Below are positions 1 through 7,465 of a stretch of 64,000 nucleotides of DNA, in pieces; the stretch's first letter is position 1, and each line of letters opens with the position of its first letter. A model generated the notes under the pieces. That model was not told the DNA's origin. It did no database searches and saw nothing but the letters and a program-made list of their open reading frames with translations. The stretch is taken from contig CAKUMQ010000009.1 of the NCBI GenBank assembly GCA_934667845.1, forward strand, positions 1 to 64,000. Reading direction: 5' to 3'. The translations under genes and the position numbers were made by a program. The stretch comes from an uncultured Eubacteriales bacterium. GTDB lineage: Bacteria; Bacillota; Clostridia; Oscillospirales; Acutalibacteraceae.

Positions 1-10
1 GAATAAATAA

Positions 11-39
11 AGCCCTAAAGGCGTAAACCTTTAGGGCTT
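11..39 (-). terminator. Hairpin terminator downstream of tRNA-Leu
   Basis: A 10-bp stem (AGCCCTAAAG / CTTTAGGGCT) with an 8-base loop lies just beyond the tRNA 3' end. On the minus strand it is followed by the T-rich tract TTATTTATTC, as expected of an intrinsic terminator. The stem could also stop transcription entering from the window edge. Confidence 0.6.
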
Positions 40-126
40 TGGTGCCGGTGACCGGGGTCGAACCGGTACGGTGTCGCCACCACTGGATTTTGAGTCCAGC
101 ACGTCTGCCAATTCCATCACACCGGC
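40..126 (-). tRNA. tRNA-Leu (anticodon CAA)
   Basis: On the minus strand the sequence folds as a class II tRNA. The acceptor stem is GCCGGTG/CACCGGC, and the anticodon stem CTGGA/TCCAG holds the loop CTCAAAA with anticodon CAA, reading UUG leucine codons. A long variable arm (GGTG-GCGA-CACC) and a T-arm with TTCGACC follow. The terminal CCA is encoded. About 87 nt including CCA, normal for tRNA-Leu. It stands alone, with its own promoter at 141-169 and a hairpin terminator at 11-39. Confidence 0.95.
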
Positions 127-140
127 ACATCTGCCCATCC

Positions 141-169
141 ATTATACAGGATGGGCGGATAAAAAGCAA
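141..169 (-). promoter_or_regulatory. Promoter of tRNA-Leu
   Basis: Minus-strand -35 TTGCTT (164-169) and -10 TATAAT (141-146) are separated by 17 bp and lie just ahead of the tRNA. The -10 box sits exactly inside the inverted repeat GCCCATCC-N8-GGATGGGC (133-156). Confidence 0.65.
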
Positions 170-184
170 GAGTTTTTTTGAAAA

Positions 185-820
185 TCAGAGCGTCTGCAAA
201 AAGCCGGCGAGACGCGCGGCGATGCGGGCGGCGCCGTCATTGTTCGGGTGCAGTCCGTCGGGGCAGAAGCGCTGCTGCTGTACCGGCAGGTCGGGGCAGA
301 TGCCGGAGCAGCGGTAGAGATCCAGCACGGGCAGGGCATAGAAGCCGGCGATCTCCCGGATCTTATCCGCATAGGCGACGAGGGGGAGTCCGGTATTGTT
401 CGACGGGACGTTGCCGTTCAGCCGCTGGATCGGCGTCATCACGACGATCGGCGTGGCGGGGTATTTCTCGATCAGCCCCGCAAACAGCAGGTGGCAGGCG
501 CCGCAGAAGGTCTCCGGCGTGCGGTCGTCCATCGTGCCGAACGGGGCGTCGCCGTGGCCGTAGTCGTTGGTGCCGCCGAACACCAACACGAGGTCGGCAT
601 CGTCCGCCATCTCCGTATAGCGGTCGACAAAAGCGACGCCGTGGGTATCCGGACCGCTCTGACGGGCAATGCGGGTGCCGCCGATGCCGTAGTTGCGTAC
701 GGTGTCAGCGCCGACGAGGCGGCCGAGTACGGCGTGGTAGATATGTTCCGGATCGGTGACGCCGGAACCGGCGGTGATGCTGTCGCCGAGCACATTGATG
801 GTAGCATGCTGCAGATCCAT
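185..820 (-). CDS. SGNH/GDSL-family hydrolase (intracellular esterase/lipase type)
   Basis: A 211-residue SGNH hydrolase. The nucleophile block GDSITAG is at residues 12-18 (Ser14), the GGTND block III is near residue 80, and the catalytic DGLHP block is near residue 188. These are the family's Ser, Asn and Asp/His signatures. No signal peptide is visible, so the enzyme is probably cytoplasmic. The substrate (acyl, acetyl or sugar ester) cannot be read from the sequence. The SD AGGAGGAA precedes the ATG. It is the last gene of a trkA-trkH-SGNH run, 26 bp after trkH, so it may be co-transcribed with K+ uptake genes, a pairing with no obvious functional logic. Confidence 0.85.
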   Translation of the reverse strand: MDLQHATINVLGDSITAGSGVTDPEHIYHAVLGRLVGADTVRNYGIGGTRIARQSGPDTHGVAFVDRYTEMADDADLVLVFGGTNDYGHGDAPFGTMDDRTPETFCGACHLLFAGLIEKYPATPIVVMTPIQRLNGNVPSNNTGLPLVAYADKIREIAGFYALPVLDLYRCSGICPDLPVQQQRFCPDGLHPNNDGAARIAARLAGFLQTL

Positions 821-846
821 GGAAAATTCCTCCTATAACGGTCGGG

Positions 847-2304
847 TCACGACCGGTTTTGCCGGTTTTGCAGATAGGTCGAGGGAGAGAGCGCGAGCAG
901 GATGGGGAACAGCTCCAGCCGTCCCATCAGCATGGCGAGCGAGAGCAGCAGCTTGGAAAAGGCGGAATAGCCGGCATAGCTGCCCGCAGGACCGACCGCG
1001 CCGAGTCCGGGGCCGATGTTGTTAAAGCAGGAGATAGCCGCGGTGACGTTGGTCTCAAAGCTGAACGGCTCTAAGCACAGCACAAGGCTCAATGCGGCAA
1101 TGCAGATGGCGTACAGTGCAAAGTAGCTGCCGGTGACCTGCAGCGTGTTTTCCTCCACGGTCTTGCCGTCCAGCCGCACCGTGCCGACGGCGCGGGGATG
1201 GAGCAGCGCGCGCAGGTCGCGCCGGATCATTTTAAACAGCAGCATGACGCGGGAGATCTTCAGCCCGCCGGAGGTGGAACCGGCGCAGCCGCCGAAGAAC
1301 ATCAGAAAGACCAGCAGCGCGCGGGAAAAGCCGGGCCAGAGGTTGAAATCCGCCGTGGCAAAGCCGGTGGTCGTCAGGACGGAGGCGACCTGAAAAGCGG
1401 CGTGGCGGACGGATTCGCCGAAAGAGGCGTATACCGCGCGGATATTGAAGGTGATCAGCACGGTGCTGACCAGAAAAATGCCGAGATAGCAAAAGGTCTC
1501 GCCGCTTTTGGCGACGTTGCGGAAGCGGCGGAGCAGCAACAGGTAGTAGATGTTGAAATTGATGCCGAACAGCAGCATAAACACGGTCACGACCCATTGC
1601 AGATACGGGCTGTAACCGGCAAGGCTGTCCGCCTTGATGCCGAAGCCGCCGGTACCGGCGGTGCCGAGCGCGTGCAGCACGCTGTCAAACAGCGGCATGC
1701 CGCCCGCAAGCAGGAAAATGACCTGCAGGACGGTCAGCGCGATATAGATAAGGTAGAGGATCTTGGCGGTGGCGTGGATGCGGGGGGTGATCTTGCCCAC
1801 AACGGGGCCGGGCATCTCCGCCCGCATGATGTGGATGGTGCGCCCCGAGCCGGAGGGGAAGATCGCCATCATCAGCACGAGGATGCCCATGCCGCCGAGC
1901 CAGTGGGTAAATGTGCGCCAGAAGAGCAGCCCGTGGCTCATGGCTTCCACATCCGTCAGGATGGACGCACCGGTTGTGGTGAAGCCGCTGACCGTCTCGA
2001 AAAACGCGTCGACATAGGAGGGGATCTCCCCGGCAAATACAAAGGGGAGCGCCCCGATCGCCGAGAGCAGGATCCAGGCGAGCGCGGTGATGACAAAGCC
2101 CTCGGGGGCGTAGATCACGGTGTTTTTCGGGCGGAAAGGCAGCGTCATGCCGCACCCTACGGCAGCGGCGATGGCGGCGGTGATCAGCAGCGGAACAAGG
2201 CAGGCTTCGCCGTAAAGTGCGGCGACCAGAACGGGGAGCAGCAGCAGCACGGCTTCAAGCCGGACGATGCGCCCGACCATATACAGGATCATTCTGTGGT
2301 TCAT
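847..2304 (-). CDS. trkH: TrkH/KtrB-family potassium uptake channel subunit
   Basis: A 485-residue, strongly hydrophobic membrane protein typical of the TrkH/KtrB superfamily, which forms the K+-translocating pore. Four pore-loop repeats are expected. Glycine-rich filter-like stretches occur around residues 110 (SGFTTTGAS), 218 (GTAGTGGFG), 315 (LTTTGF) and 430 (FNNIGPGLG). It lies 20 bp downstream of trkA on the same strand, giving the usual gate-ring plus channel pair. Length fits TrkH (about 480) rather than shorter KtrB forms, but the two are hard to separate by eye. Confidence 0.92.
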   Translation of the reverse strand: MNHRMILYMVGRIVRLEAVLLLLPVLVAALYGEACLVPLLITAAIAAAVGCGMTLPFRPKNTVIYAPEGFVITALAWILLSAIGALPFVFAGEIPSYVDAFFETVSGFTTTGASILTDVEAMSHGLLFWRTFTHWLGGMGILVLMMAIFPSGSGRTIHIMRAEMPGPVVGKITPRIHATAKILYLIYIALTVLQVIFLLAGGMPLFDSVLHALGTAGTGGFGIKADSLAGYSPYLQWVVTVFMLLFGINFNIYYLLLLRRFRNVAKSGETFCYLGIFLVSTVLITFNIRAVYASFGESVRHAAFQVASVLTTTGFATADFNLWPGFSRALLVFLMFFGGCAGSTSGGLKISRVMLLFKMIRRDLRALLHPRAVGTVRLDGKTVEENTLQVTGSYFALYAICIAALSLVLCLEPFSFETNVTAAISCFNNIGPGLGAVGPAGSYAGYSAFSKLLLSLAMLMGRLELFPILLALSPSTYLQNRQNRS

Positions 2305-2324
2305 ACGCTTTGTCTTGCCACCCC

Positions 2325-3683
2325 TTATCGCAAAATGTCCGAAAGCTCGCGCAGCTTGCGGTCGGCAGCCAGAACAACGACCCGGTCGCCCGGCAGGATC
2401 ACATCGTCGCCGCCGGGGATGATCGCCTGACGGTTGCGGATGATACCGGCGATCAGGATGTTCGGCTTGAGGGTGAGGTCACGCAGCGTCACGCCGAGTA
2501 TGTTCGACTCGCTGCCGACAATGAATTCGAGCGCCTCCGCTTTGCCGTCCATGAGCTGGTAGAGCGTCTCGATATTGCTGTCGAGGGAGTTTTGCAGCGC
2601 GCGGGCATAGCGCACGACCAGATCGGAGACATATTTCTGCGGGGAGATCAGCGAATCCAGCCCGAGCTGCTCGGCAATGGAGGCGAGCTCGCCGCGGTTG
2701 ACCTTGGACATGACTTTCGGCACCTTCATCGACGCGGCAAAGAACGAGATCAGGATATTTTCCTCGTCCATGCCCGTCAGCGCGAGGAAAGCGTCCTGAC
2801 TCGGCAGCCCCTCCTCCAAAAGCAGCTCCTGCCGGGCGCCGTCGCCCTGCACAATGACCGCCTTGGGCAGCGACTCGCACAGCTCATGGCAGAGGCGCTC
2901 GTCCTTTTCGATGATCTTCACGGAGATGCCGCTTTCCGACAGCATCCGCGCCAGATAGATGGCGGTGCGGCTGCCGCCGAGCAGCATGACGCGGCGGCAC
3001 TGCTTCTGCATCAGCCCGATCTCCCGCAGCAGCTTCTGGATCTCGGTGAGGGTGGCGGTGATGCCGATGCGGTCGCCGCCGTGCAGCACAAACTGACCGT
3101 CCGGAATGAACACCTCGTCGCCGCGCTGCACCACGCAGATGAGGAATTTGGCGCGGGAGCGGCTGCGCAGGTCGATAATGCGCACGCCGTCAAGCGACGA
3201 GTCCGGCTTGAGCTTCAGCTCCACCATCTCGAAGTTCAGCCGGGAGAACGTCTCGATCTTGACGGCGGAGGGAAATTTGAGCAGCTTGCACAGCTCGCCC
3301 GCCGCCATCATCTCGGGGTTGATCAGCATGGACAGATCAAGCTGCTGTTTCATAAAACGCAGATCGCGCTCGTTATGCTCGGGGTTGCGCACGCGGGCGA
3401 TGGTGTGGGCGGCGCCCATACGCTTGGCGAGGAAGCAGCCGAGCAGATTCGCCTCGTCAGACCCCGTGGCGGCGATGAACAGATCGGTGCGGGCGACACC
3501 CGCCTCGCCGAGGATCTCGCAGTTGCTGACGCTGCCGCAGACGGTCATAACGTCGTAGATGTTGGACAGATCGGACAGCACGGCGGGGTCGGTATCGAGC
3601 GCGGTGACATCGTGCCCCTCCGATACGAGATCGGAGAGCACAGCCGTGCCGATCTTGCCGCATCCGGCAATCAGAATATTCAT
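2325..3683 (-). CDS. trkA: Trk potassium uptake regulatory subunit TrkA
   Basis: A 452-residue protein with two RCK modules. The first Rossmann fold begins at residue 1 with GCGKIG (residues 7-12) and an acidic residue at the end of beta-2 (ALDTD), typical of NAD(H)/ATP binding. A TrkA-C domain follows near residues 140-220. The second fold starts near residue 228 (MLLGGSRTA), again with a C-terminal TrkA-C domain. The doubled layout matches TrkA rather than single-module KtrA. It is the cytoplasmic ligand-binding ring that gates TrkH, encoded next in the operon. A good promoter is at 3801-3829, leaving a leader of about 110 nt in which no known riboswitch was recognised. Confidence 0.93.
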   Translation of the reverse strand: MNILIAGCGKIGTAVLSDLVSEGHDVTALDTDPAVLSDLSNIYDVMTVCGSVSNCEILGEAGVARTDLFIAATGSDEANLLGCFLAKRMGAAHTIARVRNPEHNERDLRFMKQQLDLSMLINPEMMAAGELCKLLKFPSAVKIETFSRLNFEMVELKLKPDSSLDGVRIIDLRSRSRAKFLICVVQRGDEVFIPDGQFVLHGGDRIGITATLTEIQKLLREIGLMQKQCRRVMLLGGSRTAIYLARMLSESGISVKIIEKDERLCHELCESLPKAVIVQGDGARQELLLEEGLPSQDAFLALTGMDEENILISFFAASMKVPKVMSKVNRGELASIAEQLGLDSLISPQKYVSDLVVRYARALQNSLDSNIETLYQLMDGKAEALEFIVGSESNILGVTLRDLTLKPNILIAGIIRNRQAIIPGGDDVILPGDRVVVLAADRKLRELSDILR

Positions 3684-3800
3684 GAATGACGACCTTTCTC
3701 ATACGGCGAGTAACCGATACGGGGCGTACATTTTGCACCCGTGATTACTCTGTGTATACCCTTTTCAGTCCCTCTTCGGCAAAGTGAGCCGACGAAAGCC

Positions 3801-3829
3801 ATTGTAGCACAAACTTTGTCAAGTTGCAA
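3801..3829 (-). promoter_or_regulatory. Promoter of trkA-trkH operon
   Basis: Minus-strand -35 TTGCAA (3824-3829), 17-bp spacer, -10 TACAAT (3801-3806). The spacer holds the near-palindrome AACTT-N4-AAGTT (plus strand 3812-3825), which could be an operator. It shares the 10-mer ACTTTGTCAA with the mgtC promoter. Confidence 0.65.
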
Positions 3830-3846
3830 CCCTTGTTTGCCGACGG

Positions 3847-3889
3847 ACGAAAAAGTGCCCTGCCTGTCCGCCGCGGACAGGCAGGGCAC
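3847..3889 (-). terminator. Intrinsic terminator of the GNDTY-repeat lipoprotein gene
   Basis: A perfect 15-bp GC-rich stem (3855-3869 with 3875-3889, 5-base loop) is followed on the minus strand by TTTTTCG. It lies 17 bp beyond the stop codon of the lipoprotein gene and separates it from trkA. Confidence 0.88.
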
Positions 3890-3906
3890 GGAAAAAAGCG
3901 GGAGGC

Positions 3907-6198
3907 TCAGCCGATGCCGCCGCGCTTTTTCGCGGTTTCCCAGAAGCTGAAGCGGGGGGCGGCGGGTGTTTCACGGGTGACGGAATAATCGAGGCACACG
4001 CCGCCCATCTGTGCCGTATCGGAACGAAGTTCGTTGTCGGCGGGAAGGAATCCGACCTGCGAGGAGATATAGTAATCCGAGCCGCCCGCGTCGATGAAGT
4101 AGCCGCCGCGGCCGTAGCCCCAGCACAGGGAGCCGCCGGCGTAGAAGTCGTTTCCGGCGGTGTCGATAAAGACGGCGTAGGTCGTCTCCTGCTTATCGAC
4201 ATCCTTGCCGTCGCCGCGGCCGTCATAGTAGGAGTCGGCGCAGCCGAACGCGGTCTGTGAGGCGGTGTAGATATCGTCGCCGCCGTCGTTGATGAACAGG
4301 GCGGTGCCGTGATCCCAGACAAAGCCGACCGAAGCGCCGTCTCCCGCATAGATGCCGCGGGAGGAGACGTCATGCTCGTCGTCGCCGCCGACGTCGATCA
4401 GCGCCGCTGCGCCGTAGTGGGCGACGCTCGACTGGGAGTAATAGCTGCTGTGGTATTTGTCGTTGCCCGCGCCGTCAAAGAGGAAACCGATGCCGCTCCA
4501 GTAGCCGACGCCCTGCACCCAGATCGCGCCGGTGTAGGTGTCGTCGCCCGCAAGGTCGATCAGCCCGGCAATGCCGCCCGCGACGCCCCGGTTGCCGGTG
4601 CTTACCACGCGCTGCCCCCAGCCGCAGCCCTGCGACCAGTTGCCGTTGACGCCGGGGAACTGGCTGTAGCCCAGTCTCTCATACCCCTTTACCACGCCGT
4701 AGGCGGTTTCGTAGGTATCGTTTCCGGCGCTGTCGATCAGATAGCACATGGCGCGCGTACCGGCAGACGCCTGCGCAAAGGCGTAGGCGTCGTAACTGTC
4801 CCTGCCCGCCGTGTCCGCCAGCACGGCAAGGCCGTACAGCCCGGCGGCCTGACCGGTAACGTGGCAGGTGTAAGTGTCGTTGCCCTTGCCGTCGAACAGC
4901 ACGCCGACGCCGAGCAGGGCGCAGCCCTGGGCAAGCCGCTCAGCGGTGTAGGTGTCATTGCCCGCCATATCGAACAGGAGGCCGGTGCCGAGCACGCCTG
5001 CGCCCTGGGAGGGGCCGTCCGCGGCACCGGCGGTGTAGGTGTCGTCGCCCGCAAGGTCGATAACGACCGAGAGCGGGTGCCTGCGGGAGCTGCCGGCGGC
5101 GACACGGCCCTTATAGGTGTCGTTGCCTGCCGGGTCAATGAGCAGCAGCGCGTCCGGGGAGGAATAGGTGTCCTTCCCGGTCGTGCCGAATACGAGGTTC
5201 CCGGCAGGGGTCGGTACGGTCAGCGCCTTGTTGCCCGCAGTGACGGCTTTTCCCGCGGCGAGTGCGCGGGCAAGCTCGCCCGTGGCTTTCACCAGAGCGG
5301 TCCCGGCGCGCAAAAGCTCCTCTTCCGATACCTTTTTGCTCAGCGCAGCCATGCGGGCGAGCAGCGCGGTGTCGCTGCTGGCGGGGGTGCAGTAGGCAAA
5401 GCTGCACAGCGCTTTGAAGTCGTCGTCCGTGACGGAGGAAAGCTGTGCGGCGGTAAGCGAGTACGCATAGGCGGCGGCACTGAGCCATTTGGCGACCGGC
5501 GCCTTGACGTCGGCGGCAAGCGCGGCCGCCTGCTTTTGGGCGGCGGCAAGGGAGGCGCTGTCGCCCGCCGCCTCAAACAGTGCGGCGAGCGCCCGGTCGA
5601 TATCGGTATACACGGTATAGGAGGCGGAGACGTCGCGCTTGAAGCCGTAGGATTTTACCGCGGACAGGCAGAATGTGTCCAGCCCCGCAGAGGTGCTTCT
5701 GATGCCGGCGGCGAGCTTGCGGCTGCCGAGCACATACGGCGCAGTTTCCAGCGGGTCACTGTGCAGAAGGCTGTAATCGGCAAAGGGACGTTCGCCGATG
5801 GCTACGGCGGTCTGCCCTTTCAGCCCGGTACCCTTATAGCCGGAGGCGTCGATCACCTTGTCCATGAGATCCACCGTGCCGAAGGCGGCAAAGGTGGTGG
5901 CAGCCGTGCGGGTCGACGAGGCGGCGGGCTGCTGCCGCGCGGTCGTGCCGCCGTTTGGGCGGGAATTACCGGCGGAGGCGGCGGGGCGGCTCCCCGCTGC
6001 GGTCGTTTCTGCGGCGGAGCTGTCGGCGGACGGTTCCGTATGGGAGCCGTCCGGCGCGGATGCCGTCTTCGAGACGGCGGTGGTCGGTGTCTCCGGATCC
6101 GGAGCGGAGTCGTCCTGCGGGTCATTGACGGCGCAGGCGCTGCAAAGCAGCACTGCCGCCGCGAGGGCGGCGATCAGGGACAGCGGGAGGCGTTTCAT
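3907..6198 (-). CDS. Lipoprotein with about twelve GNDTY-type repeats, function unknown
   Basis: A 763-residue lipoprotein: hydrophobic signal ending in the lipobox LCSAC (Cys22), then a Ser/Thr/Ala-rich linker to about residue 90. A mostly helical domain follows to about residue 340. Residues 349-705 contain about twelve copies of a 25-45 residue unit with the core (L/F)(I/F)D-x-(A/G)G-(N/D)-D-(T/x)-Y followed by a Gly/Gln-rich strand. The spacing suggests a beta-solenoid. The Asp-rich turns recall Ca2+-binding RTX nonapeptides but the consensus is different. It has its own terminator, and two candidate promoters (6264-6293 and 6443-6471) lie upstream. The SD is AAAGGAA. I recognise no named family; surface or polysaccharide binding is a guess from the architecture. 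Confidence 0.8.
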   Translation of the reverse strand: MKRLPLSLIAALAAAVLLCSACAVNDPQDDSAPDPETPTTAVSKTASAPDGSHTEPSADSSAAETTAAGSRPAASAGNSRPNGGTTARQQPAASSTRTAATTFAAFGTVDLMDKVIDASGYKGTGLKGQTAVAIGERPFADYSLLHSDPLETAPYVLGSRKLAAGIRSTSAGLDTFCLSAVKSYGFKRDVSASYTVYTDIDRALAALFEAAGDSASLAAAQKQAAALAADVKAPVAKWLSAAAYAYSLTAAQLSSVTDDDFKALCSFAYCTPASSDTALLARMAALSKKVSEEELLRAGTALVKATGELARALAAGKAVTAGNKALTVPTPAGNLVFGTTGKDTYSSPDALLLIDPAGNDTYKGRVAAGSSRRHPLSVVIDLAGDDTYTAGAADGPSQGAGVLGTGLLFDMAGNDTYTAERLAQGCALLGVGVLFDGKGNDTYTCHVTGQAAGLYGLAVLADTAGRDSYDAYAFAQASAGTRAMCYLIDSAGNDTYETAYGVVKGYERLGYSQFPGVNGNWSQGCGWGQRVVSTGNRGVAGGIAGLIDLAGDDTYTGAIWVQGVGYWSGIGFLFDGAGNDKYHSSYYSQSSVAHYGAAALIDVGGDDEHDVSSRGIYAGDGASVGFVWDHGTALFINDGGDDIYTASQTAFGCADSYYDGRGDGKDVDKQETTYAVFIDTAGNDFYAGGSLCWGYGRGGYFIDAGGSDYYISSQVGFLPADNELRSDTAQMGGVCLDYSVTRETPAAPRFSFWETAKKRGGIG

Positions 6199-6263
6199 CG
6201 GAAGTTTTTCCTTTCTTTGTATTTTGGGAAAACAGCAAAAGAAAAAGCGAACGACGGGGGCTG

Positions 6264-6293
6264 ATGATACAAAACGTATAATTTCGATGTAAA
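6264..6293 (-). promoter_or_regulatory. Candidate proximal promoter of the GNDTY-repeat lipoprotein
   Basis: Minus-strand TTTACA (6288-6293), 18-bp spacer, TATCAT (6264-6269), about 65 bp before the start codon. It is a weaker match than the distal promoter at 6443-6471. Confidence 0.4.
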
Positions 6294-6315
6294 GCTACAA
6301 TTTGTATATGCCGAC

Positions 6316-6332
6316 CGGATATTTAATATCCG
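6316..6332. repeat. 17-bp palindrome CGGATAT-TTA-ATATCCG
   Basis: Perfect 7-bp arms with a 3-base centre, inside the 574-bp gap between the lipoprotein gene and mgtC, between the two candidate lipoprotein promoters. It may be an operator or an RNA hairpin in the longer transcript. Confidence 0.6.
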
Positions 6333-6333
6333 A

Positions 6334-6367
6334 TAAACCAGTATGTCATCTAAACCAATATGTCATC
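6334..6367. repeat. Two tandem 17-bp direct repeats
   Basis: Two head-to-tail copies, TAAACCAGTATGTCATC (6334-6350) and TAAACCAATATGTCATC (6351-6367), differ at one base. They directly abut the palindrome at 6316-6332. Their spacing (17 bp) and position downstream of the 6443-6471 promoter suggest a regulator site or a repeated RNA motif. Confidence 0.7.
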
Positions 6368-6442
6368 GGGGCATAGGCGCTTCCTCGCTGTCGGGGTGAC
6401 GGTGCATGGTAAAATATGCAGCGGCTTTTTGTCTGTACATCC

Positions 6443-6471
6443 ATTATACCATGCGGAAAATTAAACTTCAA
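6443..6471 (-). promoter_or_regulatory. Strong distal promoter pointing to the GNDTY lipoprotein
   Basis: Minus-strand TTGAAG (6466-6471), 17-bp spacer, consensus TATAAT (6443-6448). Transcription would start near 6436, giving a leader of about 240 nt before the lipoprotein start at 6198, or a separate small RNA. The rest of this intergenic stretch (about 6472-6696) shows no convincing gene. Confidence 0.55.
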
Positions 6472-6696
6472 CCGCATTCTTCTGAACGGATACGGCAAAT
6501 GTCCCGGCGGGGGCGACCCCGTCATCTGCGCAAAAAACATGTCCGTTTCACTGTTTGCTGCACCGGAAAGCCCGGCACCTCTGATTTGCAGCAGCTGGCA
6601 GCCTGTCTTTTTCGCCGATCGTGCCGTCGGGACATGTCATACAATTTGCGAATACCTGCCGTACATTGGGGGAACAGGGAAAGTGAAAATGGCATA

Positions 6697-6725
6697 TTGA
6701 CAAGACTTTGTCAAAGTGATATACT
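6697..6725 (+). promoter_or_regulatory. Promoter and overlapping palindrome of mgtC-GH38
   Basis: Consensus TTGACA (6697-6702), 17-bp spacer, TATACT (6720-6725). The -35 box is part of the inverted repeat TTGACAA-N4-TTGTCAA (6697-6714), and a second palindrome ACTTTGTCAAAGT (6705-6717) lies between the boxes. Both could bind a repressor. Confidence 0.8.
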
Positions 6726-6772
6726 GTTAACAGAAAAAATTCAGCTATTTTCCATGGAATGGAGGAGAATTT

Positions 6773-7450
6773 GTGTTACAAATCTGGGAGAGGCTGACGG
6801 AGTTCAATGCGCTGTCGGTGGCGGTGCGGCTGCTGCTCGCCTGCCTGCTCGGCGGACTGATCGGGCTTGAGCGCGGGCGGCACGGGCGCGCGGCGGGACT
6901 GCGCACGCATATCCTCGTGTGCATCGGCGCGGCGATGACTTCGCTGATGAGCCTGTATGTGTCCTGTCAATTGGGCATTACCGGAGATGTGTTCCGTATT
7001 CCGGCGCAGGTCATCTCGGGCATCGGTTTTCTGGGTGCGGGCACCATTCTCGTGCGCAACAAATCGGTGGTCACGGGGCTGACGACGGCGGCGGGCGTGT
7101 GGTGCACCGCGTCGATCGGCGTGGCGGTCGGCTACGGGTTTTATGAGGGCGCGCTGATCTGCGCAGTGGTCGCCGTCATCACGACGAGCCTGCTGACGCT
7201 TCTGGAGATCAACCAGAAAAAGCTGGTCTACTTTTATGTTGAGCTGGAGGACGCGACGCAGACGACGCAGGTGGTGCGCGAGCTGCGGGCGCGGCTGCCG
7301 GAGATCAACAAGGTGGACGTGGCGACCGCCAAGAGCGGACGGGCGGGCGCGATCGCGCTGATCATATCGCTCAACCGCGTGGCGGACGAGGAGCACTATC
7401 TCGGGATATTCGAAGAGCAGAGCGGCGTGGTGTTCGCCGTCGCGGAATAA
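6773..7450 (+). CDS. mgtC: MgtC/SapB family membrane protein
   Basis: A 225-residue protein. The N-terminal half (residues 8-140) has about four transmembrane segments with MgtC/SapB signatures: GGLIGLERG near residue 24, then an Arg-rich AAGLRTH and CIGAAMTSLMS. The C-terminal soluble ACT-like tail begins near residue 150. MgtC-type proteins are linked to Mg2+ limitation and envelope homeostasis, with the exact role unsettled. The start is GTG, chosen because GGAGGAG ends 5 bp upstream; no ATG fits the SD. It is the first gene of a two-gene operon with the GH38 gene 15 bp downstream, an unusual partner. Confidence 0.9.
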   Translation: MLQIWERLTEFNALSVAVRLLLACLLGGLIGLERGRHGRAAGLRTHILVCIGAAMTSLMSLYVSCQLGITGDVFRIPAQVISGIGFLGAGTILVRNKSVVTGLTTAAGVWCTASIGVAVGYGFYEGALICAVVAVITTSLLTLLEINQKKLVYFYVELEDATQTTQVVRELRARLPEINKVDVATAKSGRAGAIALIISLNRVADEEHYLGIFEEQSGVVFAVAE

Positions 7451-7465
7451 AAGGAGAGGAAACCT

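Noticed and set aside
3684..3800. A c-di-AMP riboswitch in the trkA leader
   Set aside because: K+ transporter genes of Firmicutes often carry one, but the roughly 110-nt leader shows none of the conserved ydaO segments that I can recognise.
6416..6700. 94-codon plus-strand frame upstream of mgtC
   Set aside because: No SD, odd Cys/Pro-rich composition, and it contains two promoters on opposite strands.
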